A stretch of 64,000 nucleotides of DNA from Dyella caseinilytica (GCF_016865235.1 NZ_CP064030.1:1612001-1676000), one strand, 5' to 3'. Positions 1 to 9,034 are shown, counted from the first letter of the stretch. Notes: a model not told the origin generated them from the letters alone. Program-made: numbers and translations.

Positions 1-114
1 CACCTGCATTCTGCACGTCAGCGTACAGGGCTGGACAGCCCGCTGAATCGAACTCCGGACCGTTTGCCCCGACGGTCACTGATGCACCATTGAGGTGCGG
101 AGGTAAGTTAAATC
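1..114 (+). other. Leader upstream of nuoA
   Basis: No gene is visible here. Two short inverted repeats occur (28-32 with 37-41, and 58-63 with 72-77), neither followed by a T-run, so they are not classic terminators. A GGAGG ribosome binding site at about 99-104 serves the GTG start of nuoA. I see no convincing sigma70 promoter; the operon promoter may lie before the window. Confidence 0.5.
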
Positions 115-471
115 GTGCTTGCCGAATATTGGCCCGTTCTCCTGTTCATCGCGGTTGCCGCTGGAATGGGCATCGTCCTCGTCACGCTCGGCCTGCTGGT
201 CGGTCCGCGTCGTCCTGAATCAGACAAGCTCTCGCCGTACGAATGCGGCTTCGAGGCCTTCGAGGATGCGCGCATGCAATTTGACGTGCGCTACTACCTC
301 CTCGCCATTCTCTTCATCATCTTCGATCTGGAAATCGCCTTCCTGTTCCCCTGGGCGGTGGTGTTCAAGCAGATCGGTATCGTGGCGCTGATTGAAATGG
401 GACTGTTCCTGTTGCTGCTGGTGATTGGTTTTGCCTACGTGTGGAAGAAGGGAGCACTGGAATGGGAGTGA
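115..471 (+). CDS. nuoA: NADH-quinone oxidoreductase subunit A
   Basis: A small membrane subunit of proton-pumping complex I. The 118 residues match the usual family length and show three hydrophobic helices (about 8-30, 62-82, 90-110). The conserved loop between helices 1 and 2 contains the ESDKLSPYECGFE stretch with the family's conserved Cys. Translation starts at a GTG behind GGAGG. It is the first gene of the nuoA-N operon and overlaps nuoB by 10 bases, indicating translational coupling. The identification is firm. Confidence 0.97.
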   Translation: MLAEYWPVLLFIAVAAGMGIVLVTLGLLVGPRRPESDKLSPYECGFEAFEDARMQFDVRYYLLAILFIIFDLEIAFLFPWAVVFKQIGIVALIEMGLFLLLLVIGFAYVWKKGALEWE

Positions 472-1019
472 TCTCCGCCATTGATCGGGTGATGCACAAC
501 CCGCAGCCGTTGAACGTGGTGGACGACATTCTGCGTCCGGCCGGCGACAACCCCGTCATCCAGCGCGGCGCGGTCACCACCAGCGTCGATGCGCTGATGA
601 ACTGGGCGCGTACCGGTTCCATGTGGCCGATGACGTTCGGTCTTGCCTGCTGCGCGGTGGAAATGATGCACGCCGGCGCGGCGCGCTTGGATCTGGATCG
701 TTACGGCGTTGTGTTTCGTCCCAGTCCGCGCCAGTCCGACGTGATGATCGTGGCCGGCACGCTGGTCAACAAGATGGCGCCCGCGCTACGCAAGGTTTAT
801 GACCAGATGCCCGACCCGAAGTGGGTGATCTCGATGGGCAGCTGCGCTAACGGTGGTGGTTATTACCACTACTCCTACTCTGTGGTGCGCGGTTGCGATC
901 GAATCGTCCCGGTGGACATCTACGTGCCGGGCTGCCCGCCCACGGCCGAGGCGTTGATTCACGGCATTTTGCAGTTGCAAAAGAAAGTCCGTCGTACCAG
1001 CACCATCGCGCGTTCCTGA
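462..1019 (+). CDS. nuoB: NADH-quinone oxidoreductase subunit B (N2 cluster)
   Basis: Peripheral-arm subunit of complex I that binds the terminal [4Fe-4S] cluster N2, which passes electrons to quinone. The ligands are visible: the tandem Cys63-Cys64 (GLACCAVEMM), Cys128 (MGSCA) and Cys158 (VPGCPP). The ATG at 462 is preferred over an in-frame GTG at 441 because a GGGAG ribosome binding site sits just before it and the resulting 185-residue protein has the usual length. It overlaps the end of nuoA. Confidence 0.96.
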   Translation: MGVISAIDRVMHNPQPLNVVDDILRPAGDNPVIQRGAVTTSVDALMNWARTGSMWPMTFGLACCAVEMMHAGAARLDLDRYGVVFRPSPRQSDVMIVAGTLVNKMAPALRKVYDQMPDPKWVISMGSCANGGGYYHYSYSVVRGCDRIVPVDIYVPGCPPTAEALIHGILQLQKKVRRTSTIARS

Positions 1020-1030
1020 AAGGCGTCGTC

Positions 1031-1759
1031 ATGAGTGATATACAAACGAACTCGCTGGCCGAGCGCCTATCTGCGCGATTTGGCGATTTGCTGAAAATTA
1101 CCGTTTCGCACGGTGAGGTCACGGCGGTAGCGACTGCTGCCAACCTGTTGACGGTGGCAACGGCGCTGCGTGATGAGCCCGGCTTCCGTTTCACCGAAGC
1201 GGTGGACCTGTGCGGTGTTGACTACCTGAGCTACGGCCAGACCGAGTGGGACACCACCGATGTCACCAGCACCGGTTTCTCCCGCGGTGTGGAAGGTGAG
1301 GCAGTCGGCCGTTTCACCTGGGCCGATCGTCCACGCGATGTGTCGATACCGAACCGTTTCGCCTCGGTTGTCCATCTGCTCTCGATCGAACTCAACCAGC
1401 GTCTTCGCCTGCGCGTGTTCTGCGAAGACGACAGCATGCCGGTGGTGCCGTCGCTGGTGCACATCTGGTTGGGCCTGAATTGGTTCGAGCGCGAGTCGTT
1501 CGACCTGTACGGCATCATCTACGACGGCCATCCGGATCTGCGCCGCATCCTTACCGACTACGGTTTCGTCGGTCATCCGTTCCGTAAAGACTTCCCGCTT
1601 ATCGGCAACGTCGAAGTGCGTTACGACCCGGAGCAAAAGCGTGTGGTCTATGAACCTGTTTCGATCGAACCGCGCGTGCTGGTCCCGCGCGTGATCCGCG
1701 ACGACGCCGACCTGATCCAGGCCAAGGCCGAAGCCGCCGACCACTGGCGGGAGAACTGA
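1031..1759 (+). CDS. nuoC: NADH-quinone oxidoreductase subunit C
   Basis: The 30-kDa subunit of the complex I connecting module. The family signature near residues 145-170 is visible (WFERESFDLYGIIYDGHPDLRR, shortened: ERESFDLYGI then GHPDLRRILTDYGF). At 242 residues it is a stand-alone NuoC, not the NuoCD fusion of enterobacteria. The ATG at 1031 lies 11 bases after nuoB; a longer reading frame upstream would overlap nuoB heavily and lacks family similarity. It ends 2 bases before nuoD. Confidence 0.95.
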   Translation: MSDIQTNSLAERLSARFGDLLKITVSHGEVTAVATAANLLTVATALRDEPGFRFTEAVDLCGVDYLSYGQTEWDTTDVTSTGFSRGVEGEAVGRFTWADRPRDVSIPNRFASVVHLLSIELNQRLRLRVFCEDDSMPVVPSLVHIWLGLNWFERESFDLYGIIYDGHPDLRRILTDYGFVGHPFRKDFPLIGNVEVRYDPEQKRVVYEPVSIEPRVLVPRVIRDDADLIQAKAEAADHWREN

Positions 1760-1761
1760 GC

Positions 1762-3021
1762 ATGTCAGTGCAAGAAATTCGCAATTACACGATGAACTTC
1801 GGCCCGCAGCATCCCGCTGCGCACGGTGTGTTGCGCCTGGTGCTGGAGATGGACGGCGAAACCGTCGTTCGCGCGGATCCGCACATCGGCCTGCTGCACC
1901 GTGGCACCGAAAAGCTGGCTGAGTCCAAGCCGTTCAATCAATCGATCGGCTACATGGATCGTCTCGACTACGTGTCGATGATGTGCAACGAGCACGCTTA
2001 CGTGCGCGCCATCGAGGGCCTGCTGGGCATCGAGGCCCCGGAGCGCGCGCAGTACATCCGCACGATGTTCGACGAGATCACCCGCATCCTCAATCACCTG
2101 ATGTGGGTTGGCTCCAACGCGCTCGATCTGGGTGCGATGGCGGTGTTCCTTTACGCCTTCCGCGAACGCGAAGAGCTGATGGACTGCTACGAGGCGGTCT
2201 CGGGCGCGCGCATGCACGCCACGTATTACCGTCCCGGCGGTGTCTATCGCGATCTGCCGGGCAAGATGCCGCAATACCGCGAGTCGCCGTGGCACAAGGG
2301 CAAGGATCTGAAGCGCCTGAACAGCTGGCGCGAAGGTTCCATGCTCGATTACCTCGACGCATTCACTACCGATTTCTCGGTCAAGGTGGATGAGTACGAA
2401 GAGCTGCTCACCAACAACCGCATCTGGAAGCAGCGTACGGTCGGCATCGGTGTGGTCTCGCCGGAGATGGCCCAGCAATGGGGCATGACCGGCGTGATGC
2501 TGCGCGGTTCGGGCATTGCCTGGGATCTGCGCAAGAAGCAGCCGTACGCCAAGTATGCGGAAGTGGATTTCGACATCCCGGTCGGTGTGGGCGGCGACTG
2601 CTACGACCGCTACCTGTGCCGTGTTGAGGAAATGCGCCAATCCAACCGCATCATCAAGCAGTGCGTTAATTGGCTGCGCGCCAATCCCGGCCCGGTGATG
2701 GTGGATAACTTCAAGGTCGCGCCGCCCAAGCGTGAGGCCATGAAGGAAGACATGGAAGCGCTGATCCACCACTTCAAACTGTTTACCGAAGGCTATGGCG
2801 TGCCCGCCGGTGAAACCTACGCAGCGGTCGAAGCCCCGAAGGGCGAGTTCGGTTGCTACCTGGTTTCTGACGGCGCGAACAAGCCTTTCCGCGTGCATCT
2901 GCGCGCACCGGGCTTTGCCCACTTGTCGTCGATGGATGCCGTCGTGCGTGGCCATATGCTGGCCGACGCCGTGGCAGTGATCGGCACCTATGACCTCGTG
3001 TTCGGCGAAGTCGACCGCTGA
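1762..3021 (+). CDS. nuoD: NADH-quinone oxidoreductase subunit D
   Basis: The 49-kDa subunit that forms the quinone-binding pocket together with NuoB. The N-terminal loop NFGPQHPAAHGVLRL, with the quinone-site His residues, is intact. The family blocks HRGTEKLAE and YMDRLDYVSMM follow, and the C-terminus ends in GTYDLVFGEVDR as in close relatives. Its 419 residues are a normal length. It starts 2 bases after nuoC in the same operon. Confidence 0.97.
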   Translation: MSVQEIRNYTMNFGPQHPAAHGVLRLVLEMDGETVVRADPHIGLLHRGTEKLAESKPFNQSIGYMDRLDYVSMMCNEHAYVRAIEGLLGIEAPERAQYIRTMFDEITRILNHLMWVGSNALDLGAMAVFLYAFREREELMDCYEAVSGARMHATYYRPGGVYRDLPGKMPQYRESPWHKGKDLKRLNSWREGSMLDYLDAFTTDFSVKVDEYEELLTNNRIWKQRTVGIGVVSPEMAQQWGMTGVMLRGSGIAWDLRKKQPYAKYAEVDFDIPVGVGGDCYDRYLCRVEEMRQSNRIIKQCVNWLRANPGPVMVDNFKVAPPKREAMKEDMEALIHHFKLFTEGYGVPAGETYAAVEAPKGEFGCYLVSDGANKPFRVHLRAPGFAHLSSMDAVVRGHMLADAVAVIGTYDLVFGEVDR

Positions 3022-3040
3022 GCCCGGAGGAAACACATTC

Positions 3041-3568
3041 ATGAAAGCCACCGGAAATTACGAGCAGGTCAAGAACGTCGATCCGCTCGTCGTGCTCACC
3101 GAGCACACCCGTCATCACATCGATCACTGGCTGGGCAAGTTCCCGCCGGATCGCAAGCGCTCCGCGCTGATCCAGGCGCTGTTCGCCGCGCAGGAACAGA
3201 ATCACGGCTATCTCACCGATGAGCTGATCACCGCCGTCGCCCGGTACATCGATGTACCGGCTGTGTGGGCTTACGAGGTGTCCAGCTTCTACTCGATGCT
3301 GGAAACCAAGCCGGTCGGGCGCAACAACGTCGCCGTCTGCACCAACATCTCGTGCTGGCTCAACGGCGGTGAAGACCTGCTGCGTCACTGCGAGAAGAAG
3401 CTCGGTATCAAGGCGGGCGAGAGCACTGCTGATGGCCGCGTGTATTTGAAGAAAGAAGAAGAGTGCATCGCTGCCTGCGTGTATGCGCCGGCGATGACGG
3501 TCAATGGTCATTACCACGAGCGTCTCACGACCGATAAGGTCGACGAGATTCTCGATGGTTTGAAATAA
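3041..3568 (+). CDS. nuoE: NADH-quinone oxidoreductase subunit E (N1a cluster)
   Basis: The 24-kDa thioredoxin-fold subunit of the NADH dehydrogenase module, carrying [2Fe-2S] cluster N1a. The four ligands are seen as CTNISC (C-x4-C) and ECIAAC (C-x3-C). The ATG at 3041 follows a CCCGGAGGAAA ribosome binding site; an upstream in-frame GTG-type extension would run into nuoD and is not needed. The protein is 175 residues. It is the last nuo gene before the palindromic insertion that separates nuoE from nuoF. Confidence 0.96.
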   Translation: MKATGNYEQVKNVDPLVVLTEHTRHHIDHWLGKFPPDRKRSALIQALFAAQEQNHGYLTDELITAVARYIDVPAVWAYEVSSFYSMLETKPVGRNNVAVCTNISCWLNGGEDLLRHCEKKLGIKAGESTADGRVYLKKEEECIAACVYAPAMTVNGHYHERLTTDKVDEILDGLK

Positions 3569-3574
3569 GGGAGG

Positions 3575-3841
3575 AGAGCCTGCCTATGGATTCCCAGCAG
3601 CTCGCGTTGCTCCGCAGCCGCCGTCAGGTGGTAGTGCGTGGCGCAGGGCAGGGTGGTTCCCTGGTCAAGCCGCGCGCTGCCGCATGGCGGCGGCTGCGGA
3701 GCAACCCTTCGGGCCGGGTCTGTTTGCCCACAATCCCGCGTCATCACTCAGTCGTGTATCGACATACACTCCTTCGTTCTTCCTTGGCTTGCGCGCAAAC
3801 AGCTTCCGGCGCGAGCTGCTGGGAATCCATAGGCAGGCTCT
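3575..3841. repeat. Palindromic insertion element with 32-bp perfect inverted ends, between nuoE and nuoF
   Basis: The outer arms 3575-3606 and 3810-3841 are exact reverse complements over 32 bp. Inside, 3606-3623 pairs perfectly with 3688-3705 (18 bp). Positions 3720-3727 pair with 3795-3802 (8 bp), extended by CCGG at 3714-3717 and 3806-3809. Positions 3754-3759 pair with 3764-3769 around a CGAC loop. The whole therefore folds as an outer stem with a branched interior. It has no transposase and no evident target duplication. It looks like a MITE-like or other dispersed repeat; an element family cannot be assigned from this window. Confidence 0.85.
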
Positions 3842-3843
3842 AA
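3586..3843 (+). CDS. Possible 85-residue ORF carried by the palindromic element
   Basis: An open frame starts at an ATG 9 bases after a GGAGGAG motif and ends in TAA one base before the nuoF ATG, so it spans the whole inserted element. The protein is Arg/Ser-rich with no recognisable domain and resembles a read-through of repeat DNA. It may serve only to carry ribosomes across the insertion and couple nuoE to nuoF translation. It is reported because of its placement, not because a function is known. Confidence 0.25.
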   Translation: MDSQQLALLRSRRQVVVRGAGQGGSLVKPRAAAWRRLRSNPSGRVCLPTIPRHHSVVYRHTLLRSSLACAQTASGASCWESIGRL

Positions 3844-3844
3844 A

Positions 3845-5170
3845 ATGGCAGTCGGACCCGCACCCCAGGAACACCAGGTCGTCTATACCACGCTGCATTT
3901 CGATAAGCCGTGGGCGATGGACAGTTATCTGCAGGTGGATGGCTACAAGGCGTGGAAGAAGATCCTCGCTGAAAAGCCAGACCCTGCTTCGATCGTCGAT
4001 ATCGTCAAGAACAGCAATCTGCGCGGCCGTGGCGGCGCAGGCTTCCCCACCGGTCTGAAGTGGTCCTTCATGCCGAAGGGCAACATGCAGAAGTACATTC
4101 TCTGCAACTCCGACGAGTCGGAACCCGGCACGGCGAAAGACCGCGACATCCTGCGCTACAACCCGCATTCGGTGATCGAAGGCTTGGCGATCGCGTGCTA
4201 CGCGACCGGTTCGACGGTGGCCTACAACTATCTGCGTGGCGAATTCCATCACGAACCCTTCGAACATTTCGAAGAGGCGCTGAAGGAAGCCTATGCTGCG
4301 GGGCTACTCGGCAAAAACATTCAGGGCACCGGCATTGACGTCGACATCTACGGCGCGCTCGGTGCAGGCGCTTACATCTGCGGCGAAGAAACCGCATTGA
4401 TGGAATCGCTCGAAGGCAAGAAAGGCCAGCCGCGCTTCAAGCCGCCGTTCCCGGCCAACTTCGGCCTGTACGGCAAGCCGACCACGATCAATAACACCGA
4501 GACCTATGCTTCGGTGCCGGCCATCCTGCGCAACGGCGCCGAGTGGTTCCTCAATCTCGGCAAACCGAACAACGGCGGTCCGAAGATCTTCTCGGTGTCC
4601 GGTCACGTCAACAATCCGGGCAACTTCGAGATCCGTCTCGGCACGTCGTTCAAGGACCTGCTGGAATTGGCCGGTGGTGTTCGCAACGGCAACAAGCTGA
4701 AGGCGGTCATTCCCGGTGGCTCCTCGATGAAGGTGCTCAACGCCGACGAAATGATGGACGCCACCATGGATTACGACTGTCTGCAGAAGGCAGGTTCGGG
4801 CCTGGGTTCCGGCGCCGTGATCGTGATGGACGAGACCACTTGCATGGTGAAGGCCTGCCAGCGCATCTCGCAGTTTTATCACGCCGAATCCTGCGGCCAG
4901 TGCACGCCATGCCGCGAAGGCACTGGCTGGATGTATCGCGTGTTGACCCGCATCGTGGAAGGCAAGGGCACGCAGGATGACCTGCATCGCCTGAAAGCCA
5001 TCGCCGGCCAGATCGAGGGCCACACCATCTGCGCATTCGGCGAAGCCGCCGCGTGGCCGGTGCAGGGCTTCCTCGCCAAGTTCTGGGATGAATTCGAATA
5101 TTACGTGCAGCATGGTCGCTCGATGACCGAAGACCGGCTTGCCGAAACCCGTCGTGGAGTTGCTGCATGA
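3845..5170 (+). CDS. nuoF: NADH-quinone oxidoreductase subunit F (FMN, NADH-binding)
   Basis: The 51-kDa subunit that oxidises NADH with FMN and holds [4Fe-4S] cluster N3. The NADH/FMN loop GRGGAGFPTGLKW is at about residues 59-71. The cluster ligands are in ESCGQCTPCREG, with the fourth Cys in TICAFGEAA. Its 441 residues are normal. Its start codon lies 4 bases after the palindromic element, whose right arm occupies the space where a ribosome binding site would be; only a weak AGGCAGG is present. It overlaps nuoG by ATGA. Confidence 0.97.
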   Translation: MAVGPAPQEHQVVYTTLHFDKPWAMDSYLQVDGYKAWKKILAEKPDPASIVDIVKNSNLRGRGGAGFPTGLKWSFMPKGNMQKYILCNSDESEPGTAKDRDILRYNPHSVIEGLAIACYATGSTVAYNYLRGEFHHEPFEHFEEALKEAYAAGLLGKNIQGTGIDVDIYGALGAGAYICGEETALMESLEGKKGQPRFKPPFPANFGLYGKPTTINNTETYASVPAILRNGAEWFLNLGKPNNGGPKIFSVSGHVNNPGNFEIRLGTSFKDLLELAGGVRNGNKLKAVIPGGSSMKVLNADEMMDATMDYDCLQKAGSGLGSGAVIVMDETTCMVKACQRISQFYHAESCGQCTPCREGTGWMYRVLTRIVEGKGTQDDLHRLKAIAGQIEGHTICAFGEAAAWPVQGFLAKFWDEFEYYVQHGRSMTEDRLAETRRGVAA

Positions 5171-7491
5171 GTGCGCAGCCAGCCAATACCGCGCCCGATC
5201 TTCTGAACATCGAGATCGATGGCAAGCCTACGCAGATCCGCAAGGGTGCGATGATCATCGAGGCGGCCGACGCCATCGGTATCGCGATTCCGCGCTTCTG
5301 CTATCACCGCAAGCTGCCGATCGCTGCCAATTGCCGCATGTGCCTGGTCGACGTCGAAATGGGCGGTCGTCCGATGCCCAAGCCGCAGCCGGCGTGCGCT
5401 ACCCCGGTGGCCGAAGGCATGAAGGTCACCACCCGCACGGAAAAGGCGCTGAAATTCCAGCGCGACGTGATGGAGTTCCTGCTCATCAACCATCCACTCG
5501 ATTGCCCGATCTGCGATCAGGGCGGCGAGTGCGAACTGCAGGATGTTGCGCTTGGCTATGGTCGCAGCGTGTCGCGCTACACCGAACGCAAGCGCACCAT
5601 CGCCGATGAAAACCTCGGCTCGCTGGTCGCTACCGAGATGACTCGCTGCATCCAGTGCACGCGCTGCGTGCGCTTCACCAGTGAGATTGCCGGTACCTAC
5701 GAACTCGGCGGCATGAGCCGCGGCGAGAACCTGCAGATCGGCACATACATTGGTAAAACGCTTGAGACGGAGCTGTCGGGTAACATCATCGACGTCTGCC
5801 CGGTCGGCGCGCTGACCAACAAGCCGTTCCAGTTCAAGGCCCGTGCATGGGAACTGATCGCCAAGCCGTCGATTGCCTATCACGATGCGCTGGGTTCCAA
5901 CTTGTGGTTGCATTCACGCCGCGGCGAAGTGCTGCGCACGGTGCCGCGCGACAACGAAGCCGTCAACGAATGCTGGCTGTCTGACCGTGATCGCTACAGC
6001 CACCAGGGCCTGTATGCCGCAGATCGCGTGCATGCACCGCAGTTGAAGCGCAACGGCCAGTGGCAGAACACCACCTGGGAAGATGCGTTGGCCGCTGCGG
6101 CCGAAGCGCTGAAGAGCGTTTCCGGCAACGATCTCGGCGTGCTGGTGCATCCGTCGACCACCAACGAAGAAGGCGACCTGCTCGTGCGTCTGGCGCGCGG
6201 TCTTGGCAGCGCGCACGTCGACCATCGCCTGCGTCAGCTCGATTTCGCTGATAACGCCGTCGCTCGCTCATTCGGCATGCCGGTAGCAGGTGTGGATAAG
6301 GTGAAGGCGGCGCTGCTGGTCGGCTCTGACCTGCGTCATGAAATGCCGCTGCTCAATCATCGCGTGCATCAAGCGGTGAAGAAGGGCGCCAAGGTGTATG
6401 CCGTCAATCCGGCAGAATTCCATTTCAACTACAAGCTCGCGGGCGAGGCGATTGTCGCGCCGCACGCACTGCCCGACGCACTGCTGTCGCTGGCGAAGGC
6501 TGCGGTGGCTGCCGGTGTTACGGCACCAGCCCATCTGGCCGACGCGATCAACGCTGCTGCCAACGATCAGGGCGACGCCGATGCCATCGCCGCGCTCAAG
6601 TCGGGTCATGCCGTGGTGATTTTGGGCGAGGCGGCGGTCACCCATCCGCAGGCCTCCTGGCTTCGTGCCATCGCGCGTTTCATCGCCGAGGCAACGGGTG
6701 CTTCGTACAACGAGCTGCCGGCCGGCGCCAATGCGATTGGACTGGCCAAGGTGGGTGTGCTGCCGGGCCATGGCGGTCTGCATGCACAGGCCATGCTGGC
6801 TCAACCGCGCAAGGCTTACGTACTTTACGGCGTTGAGTTGCCGCATGACTTCGCGGACGGTACGGCTGTCACCAATGCCCTGCACGGCACGCAGCACATC
6901 ATTGCTTTCACCGCCTTTGCCAGCCCGGCGCTGCGCGATGTGGCCGATGTGATCCTGCCGATTGGCCTTCTGCCGGAAATCGATGGCACGCTGGTTAACG
7001 TCGACGGTTTTGCGCAGCGTGTCGAGGCTGGCGCTAAGGCGCCGGGCGAAACACGTCCGGGCTGGAAGGTATTGCGTGCACTGGGCGGCCTGATGAAGTT
7101 GGCCGGCTTTGAATTCGACGATCTGGCCGGTCTGCGCAGCGGCATCGTGGAAGGTAATCCGGTTGGCACGCAGGGTCTGGCCGAGCGTAAGCAGGTCCAG
7201 GGTCTGAGCCGTCTCGCTACCTGGCCAATCTACCGCAGCGACGCGGTGTTGCGTCGCGCTACCGCGCTACAGGCCCACCCACTTAATCGTGCGCCGGCGG
7301 CCCGCTTGAATGAGGCCGAGGCACGGCGGCATGGATTGGGCGAGGGCGATCAGGTCAAGCTCGCGAATGTTGTTTTGCCAGTGGCGATCGATGCGACGGT
7401 GCCCGATGGCGCCGTGTGGATCGAAGCCGCCCACGATCAGACCGCGACGCTGCCGCCTTACGGCGCGGCTATCACCTTGAGCAAGGCGTAA
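5167..7491 (+). CDS. nuoG: NADH-quinone oxidoreductase subunit G
   Basis: The 75-kDa iron-sulfur subunit. An N-terminal ferredoxin-like domain carries the [2Fe-2S] ligands (FCYHRKLPIAANCRMC). The His-Cys3 [4Fe-4S] site (NHPLDCPICDQGGECELQD) and a second [4Fe-4S] site (TRCIQCTRCVRF) follow, then a molybdopterin-oxidoreductase-like domain that normally lacks the cofactor. At 774 residues it is shorter than the 908-residue E. coli form, as is common outside enterobacteria. The start ATGA overlaps the nuoF stop. Confidence 0.96.
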   Translation: MSAQPANTAPDLLNIEIDGKPTQIRKGAMIIEAADAIGIAIPRFCYHRKLPIAANCRMCLVDVEMGGRPMPKPQPACATPVAEGMKVTTRTEKALKFQRDVMEFLLINHPLDCPICDQGGECELQDVALGYGRSVSRYTERKRTIADENLGSLVATEMTRCIQCTRCVRFTSEIAGTYELGGMSRGENLQIGTYIGKTLETELSGNIIDVCPVGALTNKPFQFKARAWELIAKPSIAYHDALGSNLWLHSRRGEVLRTVPRDNEAVNECWLSDRDRYSHQGLYAADRVHAPQLKRNGQWQNTTWEDALAAAAEALKSVSGNDLGVLVHPSTTNEEGDLLVRLARGLGSAHVDHRLRQLDFADNAVARSFGMPVAGVDKVKAALLVGSDLRHEMPLLNHRVHQAVKKGAKVYAVNPAEFHFNYKLAGEAIVAPHALPDALLSLAKAAVAAGVTAPAHLADAINAAANDQGDADAIAALKSGHAVVILGEAAVTHPQASWLRAIARFIAEATGASYNELPAGANAIGLAKVGVLPGHGGLHAQAMLAQPRKAYVLYGVELPHDFADGTAVTNALHGTQHIIAFTAFASPALRDVADVILPIGLLPEIDGTLVNVDGFAQRVEAGAKAPGETRPGWKVLRALGGLMKLAGFEFDDLAGLRSGIVEGNPVGTQGLAERKQVQGLSRLATWPIYRSDAVLRRATALQAHPLNRAPAARLNEAEARRHGLGEGDQVKLANVVLPVAIDATVPDGAVWIEAAHDQTATLPPYGAAITLSKA

Positions 7492-7494
7492 ATC

Positions 7495-8523
7495 ATGGGC
7501 GATCAGATTCTTCATCAGCTAATCATCCCTATATTGCTGGTCCTGGCGGTCGTCATTCCGCTCACCCTGACGGTGGCGCTGTACGTGTACTGGGAACGCA
7601 AGGTGCTCGGCTGGATGCACGTGCGTATGGGGCCCAACCAGGTCGGTCCGTTGGGTTTGTTGCAGGCCTTCGCCGACGTGGTGAAGCTGATCTGCAAGGA
7701 AGTGATCCTTCCTACCAATGCCAACAAGTTCCTGTATTACACGGCACCGCTGCTGGCCTTGATTCCCGCGCTGGCAGCATGGGCGGTGGTACCTTTCGGT
7801 GCGCGCTTTGCGTTGTCCAACGCCAATGCTGGTCTGCTCTATCTGCTCGCGATGACATCGCTGGGTGTGTACGGCATCATCCTCGCCGGCTGGGCCTCCA
7901 ACTCGCGCTATGCGCTGCTGGGCGCCATGCGCTCGGCCGCGCAGGTGATCTCCTACGAATTGGCGATGGGCTTGTGCCTGGTCTGCGTGCTGGTGCTCGC
8001 GGGCAGCCTCAATCTCACCGACATCGTCACGGCACAGAGCGGTCACAAGGGCATCCTGGACTGGTTCATGTGGCCGCTGCTGCCAGTGTTCGTGGTCTAT
8101 TTCATCTCGGGTGTGGCCGAAACCAATCGCGCGCCCTTTGACGTGGCCGAAGGCGAGTCGGAAATCGTCGCCGGTTTCCATGTGGAATATTCGGGCTCTA
8201 CGTTCGCGCTGTTCTTCCTGGCCGAATACGCCAACATGATTCTGGTCGCCTTCCTGGCTTCGCTCCTGTTCATGGGCGGCTGGCTGAGTCCGTTCCCGGA
8301 AAGCGTGCCGGTGCTTGGACACGCCAGTTTCATCTGGCTATTGCTGAAGGCTTTCTTCTTCGCGTTCCTGTTCCTGTGGTTCCGCGCCACTTTCCCGCGC
8401 TATCGCTATGACCAGATCATGCGCCTGGGTTGGAAGGTATTCATTCCCATCGCCATCGTGTGGGTGTTCGTCGCCGGTTGCATGAAGTACTACGGCTGGG
8501 TTCACATCGGCACGGGGGGCTAA
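7495..8523 (+). CDS. nuoH: NADH-quinone oxidoreductase subunit H
   Basis: Membrane subunit at the junction of the arms of complex I; its first helices form the entrance of the quinone chamber. About eight transmembrane helices are seen. The conserved loops YWERKVLGWMHVRMGPNQVG and AETNRAPFDVAEGESEIVAG carry the family's Glu/Asp/Arg residues. It is 342 residues, standard length. It starts 3 bases after nuoG. Confidence 0.97.
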   Translation: MGDQILHQLIIPILLVLAVVIPLTLTVALYVYWERKVLGWMHVRMGPNQVGPLGLLQAFADVVKLICKEVILPTNANKFLYYTAPLLALIPALAAWAVVPFGARFALSNANAGLLYLLAMTSLGVYGIILAGWASNSRYALLGAMRSAAQVISYELAMGLCLVCVLVLAGSLNLTDIVTAQSGHKGILDWFMWPLLPVFVVYFISGVAETNRAPFDVAEGESEIVAGFHVEYSGSTFALFFLAEYANMILVAFLASLLFMGGWLSPFPESVPVLGHASFIWLLLKAFFFAFLFLWFRATFPRYRYDQIMRLGWKVFIPIAIVWVFVAGCMKYYGWVHIGTGG

Positions 8524-8531
8524 AGAAAGCC

Positions 8532-9023
8532 ATGTCTCGCATTACCAACTACTTCAAAAGCCTGCTGCTCATCGAATTGCTCAAGGGCATGGCGTTGACG
8601 GCCCGTTACTTGGTCAGTCCCAAGTACACGATGCGCTATCCGATGGAGCACATTCCCAAGTCCAACCGCTTTCGCGGTCTGCACGCGCTGCGTCGTTATG
8701 CCAACGGCGAAGAGCGATGCATCGCGTGCAAGCTGTGTGAAGCCGTGTGCCCCGCATTGGCCATCACCATCGATTCCGCTCCGCGTCCGAGCGACGGCCA
8801 ACGCCGCACCACGCGCTACGACATCGACTTGTTCAAGTGCATCTTCTGCGGATTCTGCGAAGAAAGCTGCCCGGTGGACTCGATCGTGGAGACGCATGTG
8901 CATGAATACCACTTCGAACATCGCGGCGAGAACGTGGTGACCAAGCCTCAGCTGCTCGCCATCGGTGATCGCTTCGAGGCTGAAGTCGCGGCGGCACGTG
9001 CGCAAGACGCGGCCTATCGCTGA
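8532..9023 (+). CDS. nuoI: NADH-quinone oxidoreductase subunit I (two 4Fe-4S)
   Basis: A ferredoxin-like subunit carrying clusters N6a and N6b in the connecting module. Two complete C-x2-C-x2-C-x3-C-P motifs are visible: CIACKLCEAVCP and CIFCGFCEESCP. An N-terminal amphipathic helix packs against the membrane arm in this family. The ATG at 8532 gives 163 residues and follows nuoH by 8 bases. An upstream extension inside nuoH has no family counterpart. Confidence 0.97.
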   Translation: MSRITNYFKSLLLIELLKGMALTARYLVSPKYTMRYPMEHIPKSNRFRGLHALRRYANGEERCIACKLCEAVCPALAITIDSAPRPSDGQRRTTRYDIDLFKCIFCGFCEESCPVDSIVETHVHEYHFEHRGENVVTKPQLLAIGDRFEAEVAAARAQDAAYR

Positions 9024-9034
9024 GGACACGACTG

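Noticed and set aside
3665..4267. Minus-strand 200-codon frame over the nuo palindromic element and nuoF start
   Set aside because: Half of it is antisense to nuoF and the remainder is repeat DNA; no domain.
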